Source: Rosellinia necatrix (lineage: Eukaryota; Ascomycota; Sordariomycetes; Xylariales; Xylariaceae). Taken from it: a stretch of 64,000 bases of DNA. Both the position numbers and the translations under genes were made by a program. The DNA is taken from contig JAGYVD010000008.1 of NCBI GenBank assembly GCA_021209875.1, positions 1,735,501 to 1,799,500 of the forward strand, in the 5' to 3' direction. Under the pieces are notes generated by a model that had not been told where the DNA came from, did not search any database, and saw only the letters and a program-made list of their open reading frames with translations. Shown in pieces: positions 1 through 11,901 of this stretch (the stretch's first letter is position 1; every line of letters begins with the position of its first letter).

Positions 1-1427
1 AAAATCTTTTAGGCCTTACGCGCCCCCCAGAAAATGCATGTCTAGCCTAGCATTACTGATCGCCGTTTATCTCGCTAGGAGTATGGAATATTATTTTCTG
101 TAAGTTTTGATTAGCTGGTGGATCATCAGGTCTAATTCGATCAAGTTTGCGCATCGAAGAGATGGACAATAGTTATGGCATGGTACCGCAAGCTGGACTC
201 TCCCTCAATATCAAGAGACTCTTCATGGCCTACTGAATATCAGGCTTCAGCAAATTACAAGCTGGCGTGAAATATTCGTCGCCGCTTAACACCCTCAAGG
301 CGATCGCATTAGGGCTTCCAACAGCACTCAATAAGTACAGGGATATGAATATGCCGTCACAATCCTCCTCTTGGTACTTGCTATTGCTGCTTAGAGGCGC
401 CCAGAGCTTCTTCGCACTACGAGGAAACCACTCTAGGGGCACATTAAATGAGAAAGTTACTACACTTGGTAGGGTTAATGTAGATGATTCAACATTAGGT
501 CAACAGCGGATCACTGTTTGAAGGAGAGTTAGTAAAGCCTTGGACCTCGGCACCTAGTAGATCACTGCACGGCACAGTGGAGCGCAAACACAAGGTATAT
601 GAGAGAATCCTGCAGACCTTGCTCATTATCTACATCTCATGGACTTATGAGACGAGCTTCCACAATTCACGAGGTTTCGGATAGTAGAGCTATTGACAGG
701 GACTAGTGACTACTATTAAATGCATTTTATTATTTTGAAAGGTGGGGAACACTCCTATTATTGCCTAGCGGTTTCGCACGAGCGAGATTCATACAGCATC
801 GAACATAATATAACTACAAACGCGGCATCGAAGAACGATTACCTAACATCGAACTCTCGGAAATCTTCACAACATATAACAAAAACAAGTAGAGTGCCAC
901 TATGCAATAGTCCCCAACACAGCAAAAATTGGTAGAGTATCATGTTAGTATAGTATAGCTGCTAGCTGAGGCTGATTGTTTAGCTGCGGGTTTGCGATTC
1001 TGCATTCGAAATTGTATGAATTGGTCTACTTATGCCTTTTCACGTTAGTGACAAGTACCTTGGTCCGCTGGCTTCCACTAACCAACCTCAGCAAGCAATT
1101 CCGGGTGTGGGGGTTTTCCCGCTGCAGACCCCTGACCCGAGCGCCCGCCAGGCGCGTACTACAGGGTAGGTAGGTCCCCTGTTGGTATGACAGATAGCGT
1201 CATATCTAACAAGTAAGCTGCCCCCCAAGGATTGAAACACAAACAGTAAGTAGGTCAAAGTCCGTCGTCAACTTCATCCCAACCCCACAAACCATCACAT
1301 CACCACCACCACCAAGTAACTGCCTACCTACCTACCGCACAACCCTCCACGCCCTCCCTCAATTTCCCATCTTAAAAAAAAACCAATCCCAACCCCTTCC
1401 CTCGCCGGACGACCCCCGCAGCAAACG
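1..1427. other. Intergenic region upstream of the peroxiredoxin gene
   Basis: No supported gene. Short ORFs here (up to about 84 codons) overlap on opposite strands and resemble nothing I recognise. The last 200 bases are C-rich with TACC repeats and lie directly before the peroxiredoxin start, so they probably hold its promoter and 5' UTR. Confidence 0.6.
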
Positions 1428-2429
1428 ATGGCATTCCGCGCGCTCCGCCGAGCCCCCATGCCGTCCCGGCCGGCGGCGATGATGATGTCGTCGTCGCGGC
1501 CGTTCCACAGCACGCCGCGCGCCTGCGTGCAGGTCGGCGACGCCGTCCCGGACCTCGACCTGCACGAGGGGTCGCCCGCCAACAAGGTCAATCTGGCCAG
1601 GGCATACGGCGGCGCCGGGGGGGTTGACAGGGGCGTCATCATCGGCGTGCCCGCCGCCTTCTCCGGCGCCTGCTCCCAGAAGCACGTCCCCAGCTACATC
1701 AACCACCCGAAGCTCGCCGACGCCGGCCAGGTCTTCGTCGTGAGCGTCAATGACGCCTTCGTGTGAGTGTTTCCCCTCCCGCACCCCCCCCAATTCCTAA
1801 TCCCTGATTCCCAAATTCCCAATTCGCTGGCGAGAGAGAGAGAGAGAGAGAGAGAGAAAAAAAAAAAAAACAATAACGACAATCGCGCTTCAATGCACGG
1901 TGATGAAAGCGCGAACATCTTACATATAATATATATCTGGGGCAGAACCAAAACTGACGAATTGAACAACAGCATGAAGGCCTGGGGCGACCAGCTGGAC
2001 CCCACCAAGGAATCGGGTGTAAGTTAATGTTGTGTAACTCCGGGAAAACCCCCTTCTTCCCCTTTCCCCTCTTCCCCTTTTTTTTTGGCGCAGGGTTGCG
2101 AAAGTCCGCTGAACGAGGAATTTCCGCAAAATCCAGATCCGGTTCATCGCCGATCCCACCGGCGCCTTCACCAAGGCCCTGGACCTCGGCTTCGACGCCA
2201 TCCCGGTCTTCGGCCACACGCGCGCCAAGCGCTACGCCCTCGTCATTGAGGGCGGCAAGGTCAAGTCTGTCCACGTCGAGCCCGACAACACCGGGACCGA
2301 TGGTACGTTTTTTTTTTTTTTTTTTTTTACCGCCCTCGCACTGAACACCCCAAATCCCGCGCCACGTAGAGCATCCGTATGGCTGACCTTTTTGCTGTAG
2401 TTTCCATGGCCGAGAAGGTTTTGGCCTAG
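1428..2429 (+). CDS. PRX5-like (type II) peroxiredoxin, probably mitochondrial
   Basis: Thiol peroxidase of the AhpC/TSA superfamily, PRX5/Ahp1 branch, reducing hydrogen peroxide and alkyl hydroperoxides. The gene model has four exons: 1428-1762, 1973-2018, 2137-2302 and 2401-2429, giving 191 residues. Each intron has a good donor and a CTGA-type branch site. Residues 1-33 are rich in Arg, Ser and Ala with no acids and contain an RPFHST motif, typical of a mitochondrial presequence; the enzyme domain follows. The peroxidatic cysteine is Cys82 in VPAAFSGACS, matching the family PxxF(S/T)xxC signature. The C-terminal half (IRFIADPT, KRYALVIEGGKVKSVHVEPD) is the conserved PRX5 fold. The only other cysteine is Cys33 in the presumed presequence, so there is no obvious resolving cysteine. 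Intron 1 has a GA/poly-A tract and intron 3 a T run (about 2308-2328). Family assignment is secure; the location is inferred from the N-terminus. Confidence 0.93.
1832..1870. repeat. (GA)n tract followed by poly-A
   Basis: About 13 GA dinucleotides followed by about 14 A residues, inside intron 1 of the peroxiredoxin gene. Similar GA/CT tracts occur in introns of the xylanase and the first DUF1996 gene. Confidence 0.95.
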
Positions 2430-3616
2430 AGACGCACTTCCCGCGCTCTCCTCTTCTCTTTTCTCCAACCCCCCTACCCCGCCCTCGCCCCCCCCCTCCT
2501 TCATAAACCGTAAGTACTGTTGACCGGGAGAGAGGGGAAGGGGTGTTACGAAGTGGAACGAGATGAAGGTGACGAGAAGGGGTCCCAAGGCTCACGGCCT
2601 GAGGCACTTCGAGTGAATAGGGCGAGGCCGCATGCTGTATACTACTATGACGGCGTTTTCGAATATATACTACTACTTATGGCTCTGGACATGTGCTGAT
2701 ATTATGCTCCTCTTGTACAAGTATTGCAATTGCCCATATTTTTCAAGTGCGCTCCGCGCCGGGCTATTATCTTTGCTTTGTTAATCAAGGGTTTATCCAA
2801 GTTCCCTCATGGCTTGAAGCAATGACACTCAAACGTTGACATGTGTGCGTTACTCTGTCATCCATCTACCCCTTAGGGATTATAGCGTCACCAATCTGGC
2901 GTCATCAGCTATAATATCGCGCATGTTTAGGTCATATCGTTCTAAGCTAGGTATCTCCAGGTTCCCTCTCCTCCTGGTGCTCATTTCATCAAGTATGCCT
3001 CTGTATACGCACGCCTCTTCCGTCTCATAGCACATACCAGTGGATGAGATGATCTCCCCCTATTGCCCCTTGTTATCCCCCTCCTCCCCCAAAAAAAGGA
3101 AACATGTTACAAAGAGGGATCGACCCAATTTTATCCTCTTGTTTCGGAGAATTACCTGACCCCGCGGCCTTAATACTACCTATATAGTGTACCTACACCC
3201 TTGTACTATATATTGGTATTAAATGACTTATTCACGTGGTTGAATTTCTTTGGATACTTTCTACTACAATGGGGGCGAATATTAGTTGCTACTAAGGTCT
3301 CTTTTATTTCCCATTTGATCTGTCCTAAGACTATCCAGGTGCCGCCCGGTCAGAGTCCCATCTTGTTTCGGAGCAATCCGGATTGCACCCCAATAGGAAT
3401 TACGGTTGTCGAGCCCTGGCTCTCAATCGCCTTGCACGAATGCATCGCCTAATGATAGCAACGTGAGCGAAAGGAAAGTGGCGTGTCCGATGCAGGATGC
3501 TATGGATAACTAGAAACGGGAGAAATCAAATGCTAATATTCACTCTTATCCCTGACTCCAGCCATAATGTCTTCAGTCTATCTCCTCATATTGTCGTTAC
3601 AGTGCAATTTATATCT
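2430..3616. other. Intergenic region between two convergent genes
   Basis: This separates the 3' ends of the peroxiredoxin (+) and RBR ligase (-) genes and should contain both 3' UTRs. The ORFs are short and unrecognised. I see no transposon termini or RNA gene. Confidence 0.6.
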
Positions 3617-5313
3617 TTAACGGCGCCCAGCAGAAGCACTCTTCAGGTCTACGTTAAAGGACCAGCCACCTGGACACAACATCTTAGTACGAGCAGCGCT
3701 AGGTAGAGATACGAGTATTTACTTACTGTTTGCAAGGTTCTCGGCCGTATCGTTGAGTAAGATCACACGGCGCTTGTTGCAATATGCCGTCTTGTCCATT
3801 ATATCCCCCCCTTAGCTTCGAGTCGGCAAGCTCCGCTATAGGTTTCTCAAACATCTCAGAGAGAGCCTCCACAGCTAGTTCCAGATCCTTTTTGGTTATC
3901 CTCAAAGATCTCGGTGAGGTTGTTCCTGGCAAGATAAAAGGCAAACGCGTAGGTCCATTTCAAAGTCTGCCGACACGTCTGCAGAGCCTGGGAGGCCGTG
4001 TATAAATATTGGACTTCGATCCAGGACATGCCGGACGCTGTTTGTAATTGCATCATCTTCTTTTCTGTCTTTTGATAAATATCCTTGTCCAGGCGAGCGG
4101 ATTGTTCGTGATTCGCGTAGCGGTTATAATAATGTAGATATCGCTCCAGAGAGACCCGCGACTTCGCTTGGGCATCTCTTGCGTCTGTGCCGCTCTTCTC
4201 TTCGAATCGGTTACAATTGTACCAGCTGGTGCCGTGTTCCGACCATAGGCCCATACACATCCAACAGAACTCATACTTGCATTTCCTGCAGGTCATGTGG
4301 TTGCAGCCACCGTTCTTCTCGATCGTGGAATTACACCGAGGGCATTCCTTAGTGTTTGCGGATATCCAGTTCGCCGTCTCGCTGTCATCCGCACACTTCT
4401 TTAGCCATCTTTTCACAAGTTCGCAGGGGGCGGGTTGGTGGTCGCTAAGAATGCACCCAAAGCAGAAGCGATAGCCACAGTCGCACGAGACGGTGGGCAC
4501 GACTTTATCTAAGTCCTTTTTCTTGATGCCGCATTCAACAGCATTGGCGCAATCGGGTGCCGGGCACCATTTTAATACATCCTTATCCTCCACGAAAGTA
4601 CGATTGAGCAGCTCGCGGTAACGATCCCTCAGATCGGCACTAACCAGATAATCCAACGAGCGCGAGTCGATGATTCTATGGCAATTATCTGCGGGGCACT
4701 GAATCCGGGCTGCTTCACCCTCTTCACGTATCTTCTGCCCCAGATACTGCCGGTAGCAATCGACACAGTATCGATGCCCACATTTCATCGCGAAGGTGAG
4801 AAGACCCTCCTCGTCCTCGCAGCAGATATCGCACGTAAATCCAGGTATTGCTTCCACTTTCGGTGGTTCTGAGGCACTAGGTCCTAAACCTGCAGCCTCC
4901 AAAATCTTTGCCGTGCTGTGAAGGTACTCCTCGATTAACCGCTCCTTATTCCAACGAAAATAGCGAAGCATAATAGCAGCGTCTTCTTTCCTCATTTCTA
5001 AAATCATATTGACCTCATCGATCATCTCGTCCTGTTGGTGCCGAATATCGTACGGATTGTGGACTTTGAAGCTGACGTCGTAAGCAACGCCCTTCTTCTC
5101 GTCAGATTTGTATGGGGTAACACTGGGGTCGTCGTCGGGCTGGTCGTCAAAGACATCAAAATCTGAATAGACTTGTTAGCAACTCGCGCATGGTACCGCA
5201 CAAAGCCAAGAAGTATACACACCTTCTTCGGCAGAGAGATCGTTGTCCGTATCATCGAGCATGTTATCGTCATCGCTCGACATGTTGGACACGAAGTCCT
5301 CCTCGGAATCCAT
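3617..5313 (-). CDS. Ariadne-type RBR E3 ubiquitin ligase with two apparent +1 frameshifts
   Basis: RING-between-RING ligase that takes ubiquitin from an E2 onto its own cysteine before passing it to substrate. Model on the minus strand: exon 1 5313-5223, exon 2 5162-3727, exon 3 3669-3617; intron 1 has a GCTAAC branch site. The N-terminus is acidic (MDSEEDFVSN start). RING1 begins at Cys141 (CDIC), the in-between RING lies around residues 225-280, and RING2 around 304-330 has the catalytic Cys317 in NGGCNHMTC. A helical Ariadne domain follows. The frame breaks twice: at a 5-base T run at 3889-3893 (A5 in sense) and at a 7-base C run at 3805-3811 (G7). Each looks one base too long. The spliced length is 1580 nt; allowing for two extra bases, the frame reads through to a conserved Ariadne-like tail (GWSFNV) and about 525 codons, the usual family length. 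Sequencing error or recent pseudogenisation are both possible. Confidence 0.9.
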
Positions 5314-7770
5314 GCCTGTAAGGGGAGTCGGGGGGGCTGCCGAAGCTGAAGCTATTGAGGCGAGGATTCGCTTGTTGGGTAGGGGCTCGAGGGCCGGGGA
5401 TGATGCCGTCGCCTCAGCGGCTTTTCGTTTTCTCGTTATGGGAGGAATCGTGTCGTTGGTGGGAGGGGGAAACGGGGAGGAAGATGCCGATGATGCCCGT
5501 CGGTTGCGAGCTACAGAGGACCCTACGCTCGGGAAAGTAGATCCAACGAACCAACTGCCTGTATACTATGAGCCTCGAATCGGTCCACCCGTTCGAGCCG
5601 GCGAAGGGTCGGCGAAGCTGAGAATAGAACAACCAACAGTGGGGAGACGTATTCGAAAGCGTCGGGAACCCGTTATTGCCCGAGCAGAATGGCTGGCTTG
5701 GGTGGTGGCGAAAGGAGACGGTAACGCAGGCGTCGCCCGAAGTGATCACTGAGACAGGACCGTCGATCAGATAGACGCGGGAGGGGCGGGCGTATCAAGC
5801 AAGCATCGATGTTCCTCGGGCGTTGGGTTGTTTCCAGTCGGATCTGGGTTTTCCGAGGTTACGCTACGTCCGATGGCAAGATCACAGCTACTGAGGTAAC
5901 TCGTATGAGCGAAAATCAGGAGAGAGAGGGGTGGAGAGAGGGAGTCGTTCGTGACGGCGGTGATCGAATGCCACCGACAGGGCGAATACCAACAGGGGAG
6001 TGTCAGGAGGGTGGATGACCAGGGTGGCGGGATGACTGGATGGATTGGCTGGTTGCTGAGTGGAGTGGACAAATAAACGATTGGATGCCTGCTTGGATAA
6101 GACGATTGGGACGGTGATGCATATAAGGGAATAATAATAAGACAGGAACAATGCTGATGAATACTCTATGGTGAATGCTCTATGTACGGTGTAAGGGCGG
6201 CAACGCTAGTCGGGTGGCATAAGAAGAGACGAGGAAAGAAGACGACTCAAGCACGCATACATACAACTGCTGAGGTGAGTTACTTACTTATTTGGCTGGC
6301 CATGACGGCCAACGATTAAGCTGCCTAGGCAGGTACCTAGGGATCTGCTGGAGTGGGATAGCATGACCGGCTGACAGCCTGAAAGAACTGAGCACTGCCT
6401 AGGTAGTAGCCTAAAAGTTCCCTAGGTAGGTGGCGGTGCGTTCATTAGTAAAAGTGCCAGCTTACCTAGGCCAATGTGTTGGGTAGTACATTCCAGTCTG
6501 ACACAGAGAGTGGGGGGTGTGACTCTATAGCACTACACCAGCAAATACCTAGTTCAAAAAGTACACTATTTACCTACCTACCTGGTAGGCAGGGAGGAAA
6601 TTCTCGAGGCCAGCAAAAGGCAACATAGTTGCCAGCCCACAGCCAACCAAACTGGCGAGTTCGCCCATCTGTGTTACTTAAGTACCTACCAGGTAGGTAT
6701 GTAAGTAGTTACCTGGTACCTAGAGGCAAGGTATTAGGCAAAGAGCGCCTGCACGCGGATCTGGCAAATGGCGCGCTTTTGGGTGTCAGGCGAGCAGCCA
6801 CGCCCGTGCTGAAAGGTCAAAGGTCATCCGTGGGGGAAGGAATCCAAGGGTACTCCTGCTGTGGCATCTTGTCCCTAGGCTAACATGACGTCCCTCCCTA
6901 CAAATCTTACCCGGCATGAGCCAGTTAATATAGGTAGTCCCCCGAGCTCCACATTAGTGACGCAACAGCCCCGTTGGCAAGACTTCCGGAAAACCCGACC
7001 CCCACAGTCACGACTTACAGGACAAGAATCATTACTCGATACTTCGATAGTTGCTTCGTAATCTCGACAGCTTTCAACACACGTCAAATAGTAGGCAAAG
7101 CCAGCTAGGGTATCGTGACTGCAGCTGCCAGGGCTAACCTTGCCTATTCGCAGTTAACTATCCTGCCTACCTACCTTACATACCTATACCTACCTAGTAA
7201 GTAAGTATCTACCCAGTAGGTAGTCAGGGAGGTACCTACTACTGCAGTGTCGGGAGTTTAGGTACCTGCAGCATCCTAATGCCTGCACGCTGGTCTTGCT
7301 CTTATTCTTCTTATTCTTGTTGCTGCTGCTGCTTCTCCTGCCGCTGCTCCTCCTGCTGACGCTCCTTCGTTCATCGACAACGTGGCAATATGGCCCGATA
7401 TCTCAACATTATAAACGAACGGCTGCTTTTGTCCGTTGGATAATTCACTCGGTATTTTCCTTTTCTCGTGCGCTTGTAGGAGTACCCCAGCATAGAATAC
7501 CAAGTAGAAGGAAGGCCGTTTACATGTGTAAGTAAACAAAACATAATATGCATTAGGTATATAACTAGTAGCTCTATAAAATGTAGTCTCCCAGAGTGGT
7601 GGGGCGTTATAACGTACGTTAGTATAGCGTTCGCCAACTGCCTGATATTCATACTCTAGACTCATACCGACCAAAACGCCGCCGCTATGCACCCTTCGAA
7701 TCCTACACAACGCATATGGACCCATTATACCCCGTTATACCCCGATAGGGGACGTCCCATACGCTATATT
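5314..7770. other. Intergenic region rich in TACC/CCTAGG motifs
   Basis: Upstream region of the RBR gene and downstream region of EXO1. From about 6290 to 7260 it is dense in CCTAGGTA, TACCTACC and ACCTGGTA words, many palindromic. A CTT/CTG-rich stretch lies at about 7290-7370. An unrecognised 149-codon ATG ORF on the minus strand (7725-7276) ends in an Ala-rich segment encoded by that repeat. I do not call it a gene because nothing else supports it and it sits where the EXO1 3' UTR should be. ORFs around 5243-5752 (+) overlap the RBR start region antisense. Confidence 0.6.
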
Positions 7771-10226
7771 TTAGCTCAACGAAAACCGATACTGCGACAG
7801 ATCCATTGTTTTCCGACGACTCATCTTCCCGGTTGGATTCATGTTCTCCAGTCCAGTCGTTACCTCTAACTCTTCCGTTTCGCTGTCGGGCACTAAGAGA
7901 TCCTCGCTACCGACAGCCCCATTCAACACCTCCAATTCAGCCACGTCGACCGGAGGCAGGGGTACAAAAGCAGGGTTGACTGGGATCGAGTCAAGGCTCA
8001 TCCGGCCAAGGCTGGAGCGTTTAGGGGCTCGGGGGACAGCAAAGTGGGAGGTCGGCGACTCCCTGCCTTGGCTAAGAGCCCTCTTCTCAAGTTGCTGTAA
8101 CGGGGTGAGCCGCGGTGTTGATGTCGGTGTTGTTTCGGTAGTAGACGGCTGGCTCGAACAGGTAGATTGCGGCGTTAAGGAAACCAGCGAGCGCCTGGTA
8201 GACGACATTGAGCTTTGCCTTCGCTGAAGCTTAGGCGGCTGTGGATTGTAAGGGAGTGCGCTAGGGTCGTAAGCGAAGCGACTAAAGGCGGATTTTGGAG
8301 GCGTGTCGGGAATGATGGTTGCTAGTTGTTCGAACGCCGGGTCTGGTGTATCACCCGGCCCGGCGCGTTCGTCATTCTCGGCGGGACCTAATGTGCTTTG
8401 GGGCGAACGGTCGCCCTCAAATACTGCAATTGTTCTTCGGCGATCCGGCGGTTCGGCCCATCCCTCCATATCAGGGAGCTCTTTTAATGCCTCCTCTATC
8501 GAATCATCTGACATAATATAACCCTCTCCCTTTACTACCGCCTCAGCTTTCGAACCGTTCGGTGAAAAGAATCTGCTCTTTTCTTTCCCAGGCCCTGGCC
8601 CTAACGCCGCGTCTTCATTGCAGAGGCGTGCCTTTTTAGACGGCCGAGGGTTAATTCCAGCCACAGCATTATCAGAATGGTGAGAAGCTCTTACTTCAAG
8701 TCCAGTGGTTATCCGGCGTGAGACTGATGTCAAGGTATGACCATGGTTAGTGAGCAGGTTAGTTACGGGTTCCGTCCGTCGACGTAGTATGCGTGATGAA
8801 CGTGTGCCCCTATCAGTATAGGTACGAGACGGGCTAGGCGCCGTTGCCCCCGCACCATCGATATAGGGCCGTGGAAGTGGAAAGACGATTGGTTGAGTAC
8901 CTTCTCTCGTTACTCTCTCAGGATTCACGTGGAAACAGTTCGAGTCCATTTCAGCAAGAGGTATGCGGCGGTGGTCTTTGAAGTATGCGTCGATTGGTTT
9001 TTTAGGCGTATCACGAGTGCTCTGTAACCGGGTCGCGGGGCTGCGGTGCGTAGTTGATGCGGCACGCTTTCTGGGGGAGGGCAGCGTAGAAAGAATAATT
9101 TCTTGCTTTGTGATAGGATTAACGTCTCCCGCAGCGATTCGCTGGGCGAGCCGCGGCTCTACGAAAGAACCGACGAAAGGAAGCTGATCTAGATTGAGGT
9201 CAGGGGGGAGAGTAGTGAGGTTCACGAGTTGTTTTGATGTCGGGCAGAAAGCCCACTGGTACAAAAAGGTTTGCTCGGCTTGACGGAATAGCGTTAGATA
9301 GTCTGCCGGTATACGGTGCTTTCCCTCGAACTGAAGTGTTCGTACAATCCGATCGACTGTTTTGTGTTTTCGAAGCAATCGATGCGCCGTCTTTAACCCC
9401 AGGCTAGGAATGCTATCGAGATAATCACAGCCACTCAGGATCGCCATTTGCCTGAACAGTCTATCGTCCCAGCCAACGAATGATACCTCACGGCAGGAAT
9501 TGAGGTCTCGGCGGTTGACCTCGACACACTGTCCATATTGGTCCAGCTTCGTGATGAGTCGTTTGGCACCAAAAACAAGCAAATCCGAATCCTCTGAAAT
9601 AACTCCACTGGTGATTCCCTGGCGTTCGAGGTAAACGAGCTGAGCGTCGGCTTCATACGGCGCCACCACATAGGGAATGTCTGCCTCCTTCAAAGCCTCG
9701 ATAAGATGGCGGGCCATTTCAGGGGTAACATCGATGGCCTTTTGTAACTCCTGGTGGGCCTGTGAAGGTTTTCCCGCCTTTAGCAACTCCAGGCCCAGTT
9801 TCCTACCGTCTTCCCTGCGCTTTGAGCGCGATGCCTCCGTGGCAGCTTTGCTAGGCAGGAAATCGCCATCAAAAACGAGGTAAGGTGTGACACCAAAGTG
9901 TTTCACCATGCGAACACGGTTCATAGCGAAATCAACATATCTAACATCAGACGTGAGTATTCCGGCTGAGGGAAGGGAGGGCATTTTGCCGTCGGCCCGT
10001 CGACTTACTTGCGAGTTGGCTTGCCCTGGGCCAGCTCAATGGCACATGAGATGGCGCCGCGATGCAACCAACCATAGGCGTCAACCCCGAAGGTTTCGCC
10101 CTCGAACTTCTTCAGCTCGGTAGGCCGGTGTATTGATTTGAGCAAGGGTAACAATCCTTAACTGCGGTTAGTAATTGGAGGCAGCAAGAATGCACAACCA
10201 TAAAACAACCCACCCTGAATACCCAT
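7771..10226 (-). CDS. exo1: Exonuclease 1 (Rad2/XPG family 5'-3' exonuclease and flap endonuclease)
   Basis: Nuclear 5'-3' exonuclease acting in mismatch repair and in resection of DNA double-strand breaks. Exons on the minus strand are 10226-10214, 10156-10009 and 9940-7771, giving 776 residues, similar to other EXO1 proteins. The 13-nt first exon encodes MGIQ and is supported by the conserved MGIQGLLPLLK start and an ACTAAC branch site. XPG-N covers about residues 1-100 and XPG-I about 130-215. Metal-binding acids match the family: Asp30 (GVDAYGW), Asp78 (VFDGD), Glu150 and Asp152 (PYEADAQ), Asp171 and Asp173 (ISEDSDL), and Asp226 (SGCDY). A helix-hairpin-helix region follows (IPSLGLKTA). 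From about residue 320 to the end the protein is low-complexity, rich in Ser, Pro, Thr and Arg, as expected of the regulatory tail that binds mismatch-repair partners. The gene is divergent from TMA16. Confidence 0.97.
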
Positions 10227-11202
10227 CTTGCCAAAGGAATTAGCGCGTGAATAGTGGCCCAGTCAAGCCCAATTACCGACACTCAGACCGTTGCCATCAG
10301 ATGGCCAAGCGATTTCCCGACCAGAATTTAACAGATGCACTCTAATGGGAAATTCCAACTGGCTATTGGATTTGTACAGGGGTTTGGGGGATGAGGGCCA
10401 CCAAAGGCGCAAAAAGAACAAGATGCGGTGAGGCGGCGATTTGGGCTGCGGCTCAAGTAAACACGCCAAGATCAACACTTGAGAGCGCACGCGAGGCTGG
10501 GGGGCGTGGAGATTTCGACAACGACAAGAGGATTGGCACAGATTGCAACGATAGGAATGACAGACAATAAACAACTAAATAGAGAGCAAGTCTTGGACGT
10601 CACATTGCGGCAGATGGGGGAATTGGCCGGGAGCCAGGAAGGTGGAAGGAAAGCAATAGAGAGTGAGCAGCGTCAACTACCTACCTACCTACTTACCTAC
10701 CTATGGGTAGTCCGCAATCGATAAGACTAAATGGGCGACCGCGTCGTGGACCGCGACTTGACCCCCGGCCTAATTTCCAGGGCAACGTGGGGTTGACCAG
10801 GGACGAGGATCTGCTTGGAGTCATCAGCGAAAAGTGGAGACTGCGGGGCCTAGGTAGTCAGTCTCCTAGACTATATTCAACTATCAGTATATTTCTCCAT
10901 GCAATAGTTATGCCACATTGTTGGGCCCTTTATGTACTGATACCGAAAACGAAGCTATCGGAATAGATGGTTAGTCCCACCTCACAGTGCCAATTCATCT
11001 CTAGCCGCACCTGGGCACAATTTTCACCCCACCGAAATACCTAGCCAGACGGATCCTAGAATCCTAACCACTTAAGTTGGTAGCTCGCGATATAAACTTC
11101 CAGCATCGATAAGGAAATACCTCCCCGATCGATCGTGAACCCATTCTCCCCCGTTCACATTGGAAATTCACATTGGAGATTTCCCAGCCTCCATCCACCA
11201 CA
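10227..11202. promoter_or_regulatory. Divergent intergenic region between EXO1 and TMA16
   Basis: A 976-bp region between the start codons of two head-to-head genes, so it must contain both promoters. It includes a TACCTACCTACC block at about 10678-10703. Short ORFs on both strands are unrecognised. The sharing is inferred from gene orientation; no specific factor site is claimed. Confidence 0.6.
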
Positions 11203-11901
11203 ATGCCAAAAACCTTGGAACGCACACGCAAGGCCATCGCGAAGAAAAAGGGCTCCGTCGACGCCCTACATCAGTTTTCTCGCGACTCCAAGAGGCTTCA
11301 CCGCGCTCAGGTGAGGGATGAGAAATTGGAGAAGATCGCCTCCGCCCGGCGAAAGAAGGACCAACCCTACAGTATGTTTTGCTACGTATATCAGCAGGAG
11401 TCAATGCCTAACCGCTGAATTCCCAGTCGAACGGACCGCCTTCTTCCAGGAAGCCTTGAAGCAGAATGGCGATCAACCACTCAGCATCGGCGTCATTCAA
11501 GAGCTCGTCAAGACGTTCGCATCCCCACGTCGTATGGTCCTTCGTTGGCCTTGCTAATATCAGTAGGTTCGTTCACCAATACGACGAGGAGCTTGATGAG
11601 GTAAAGAAAGCACGCCGGCCCGGACAGCCCGCCAAGGCTAAGGAGGATCTCTTGAAGGTCAAGATTGCTCGTCTGCAGAAGGAGTACCAGAATGGCTTTC
11701 GTGAGCGTCCCCTCGTGGGTTGATCAGTACTATTAACTAACTCGTCTTCCAGTCCTCCCGGTCCTCGAAACACAGGAGAACGCTGCGCTTGTTCAGAAAT
11801 GGGAAGGGTCATGGTCGTATCTTACCACGTTCAAGTGGGCAAGAATGCGACCTGATGGGACAGTCAACCCTGCTAGCTTTCCACCCAAAGGTGACCATTA
11901 G
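11203..11901 (+). CDS. TMA16: TMA16-like ribosome biogenesis factor
   Basis: Homologue of translation machinery-associated protein 16, a small basic protein that associates with pre-60S ribosomal particles. The model has four exons (11203-11371, 11427-11514, 11564-11700, 11753-11901) and 180 residues, close to the yeast length. The N-terminus is strongly basic (residues 1-60 with many Lys and Arg). The family core follows, RFVHQYDEELDEVKKARRP and then ARLQKEYQNGF. The C-terminal WEGSWSYLTTFKW segment corresponds to the conserved WxGxxxxLxxxxx motif. Introns 1 and 3 have standard signals. The donor of intron 2 is weak (GTTCGC), and its acceptor could be CAG at 11561-11563 or TAG three bases later, which adds or drops one Arg. 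The start is the first ATG after the in-frame upstream region and matches the conserved MPxTL start. Confidence 0.9.

Noticed and set aside
1747..2607. 286-codon minus-strand ORF
   Set aside because: It runs antisense across the peroxiredoxin exons and GA/T tracts, giving low-complexity Lys, Ser and Leu runs; the peroxiredoxin on + is certain.
7276..7725. 149-codon ATG ORF downstream of EXO1 on the same strand
   Set aside because: Ends within a trinucleotide repeat, has no recognisable domain, and lies where the EXO1 3' UTR is expected.
10678..10703. Telomere-like repeats
   Set aside because: The units are TACC/TAGG tetramers, not TTAGGG, and are spread throughout the window.
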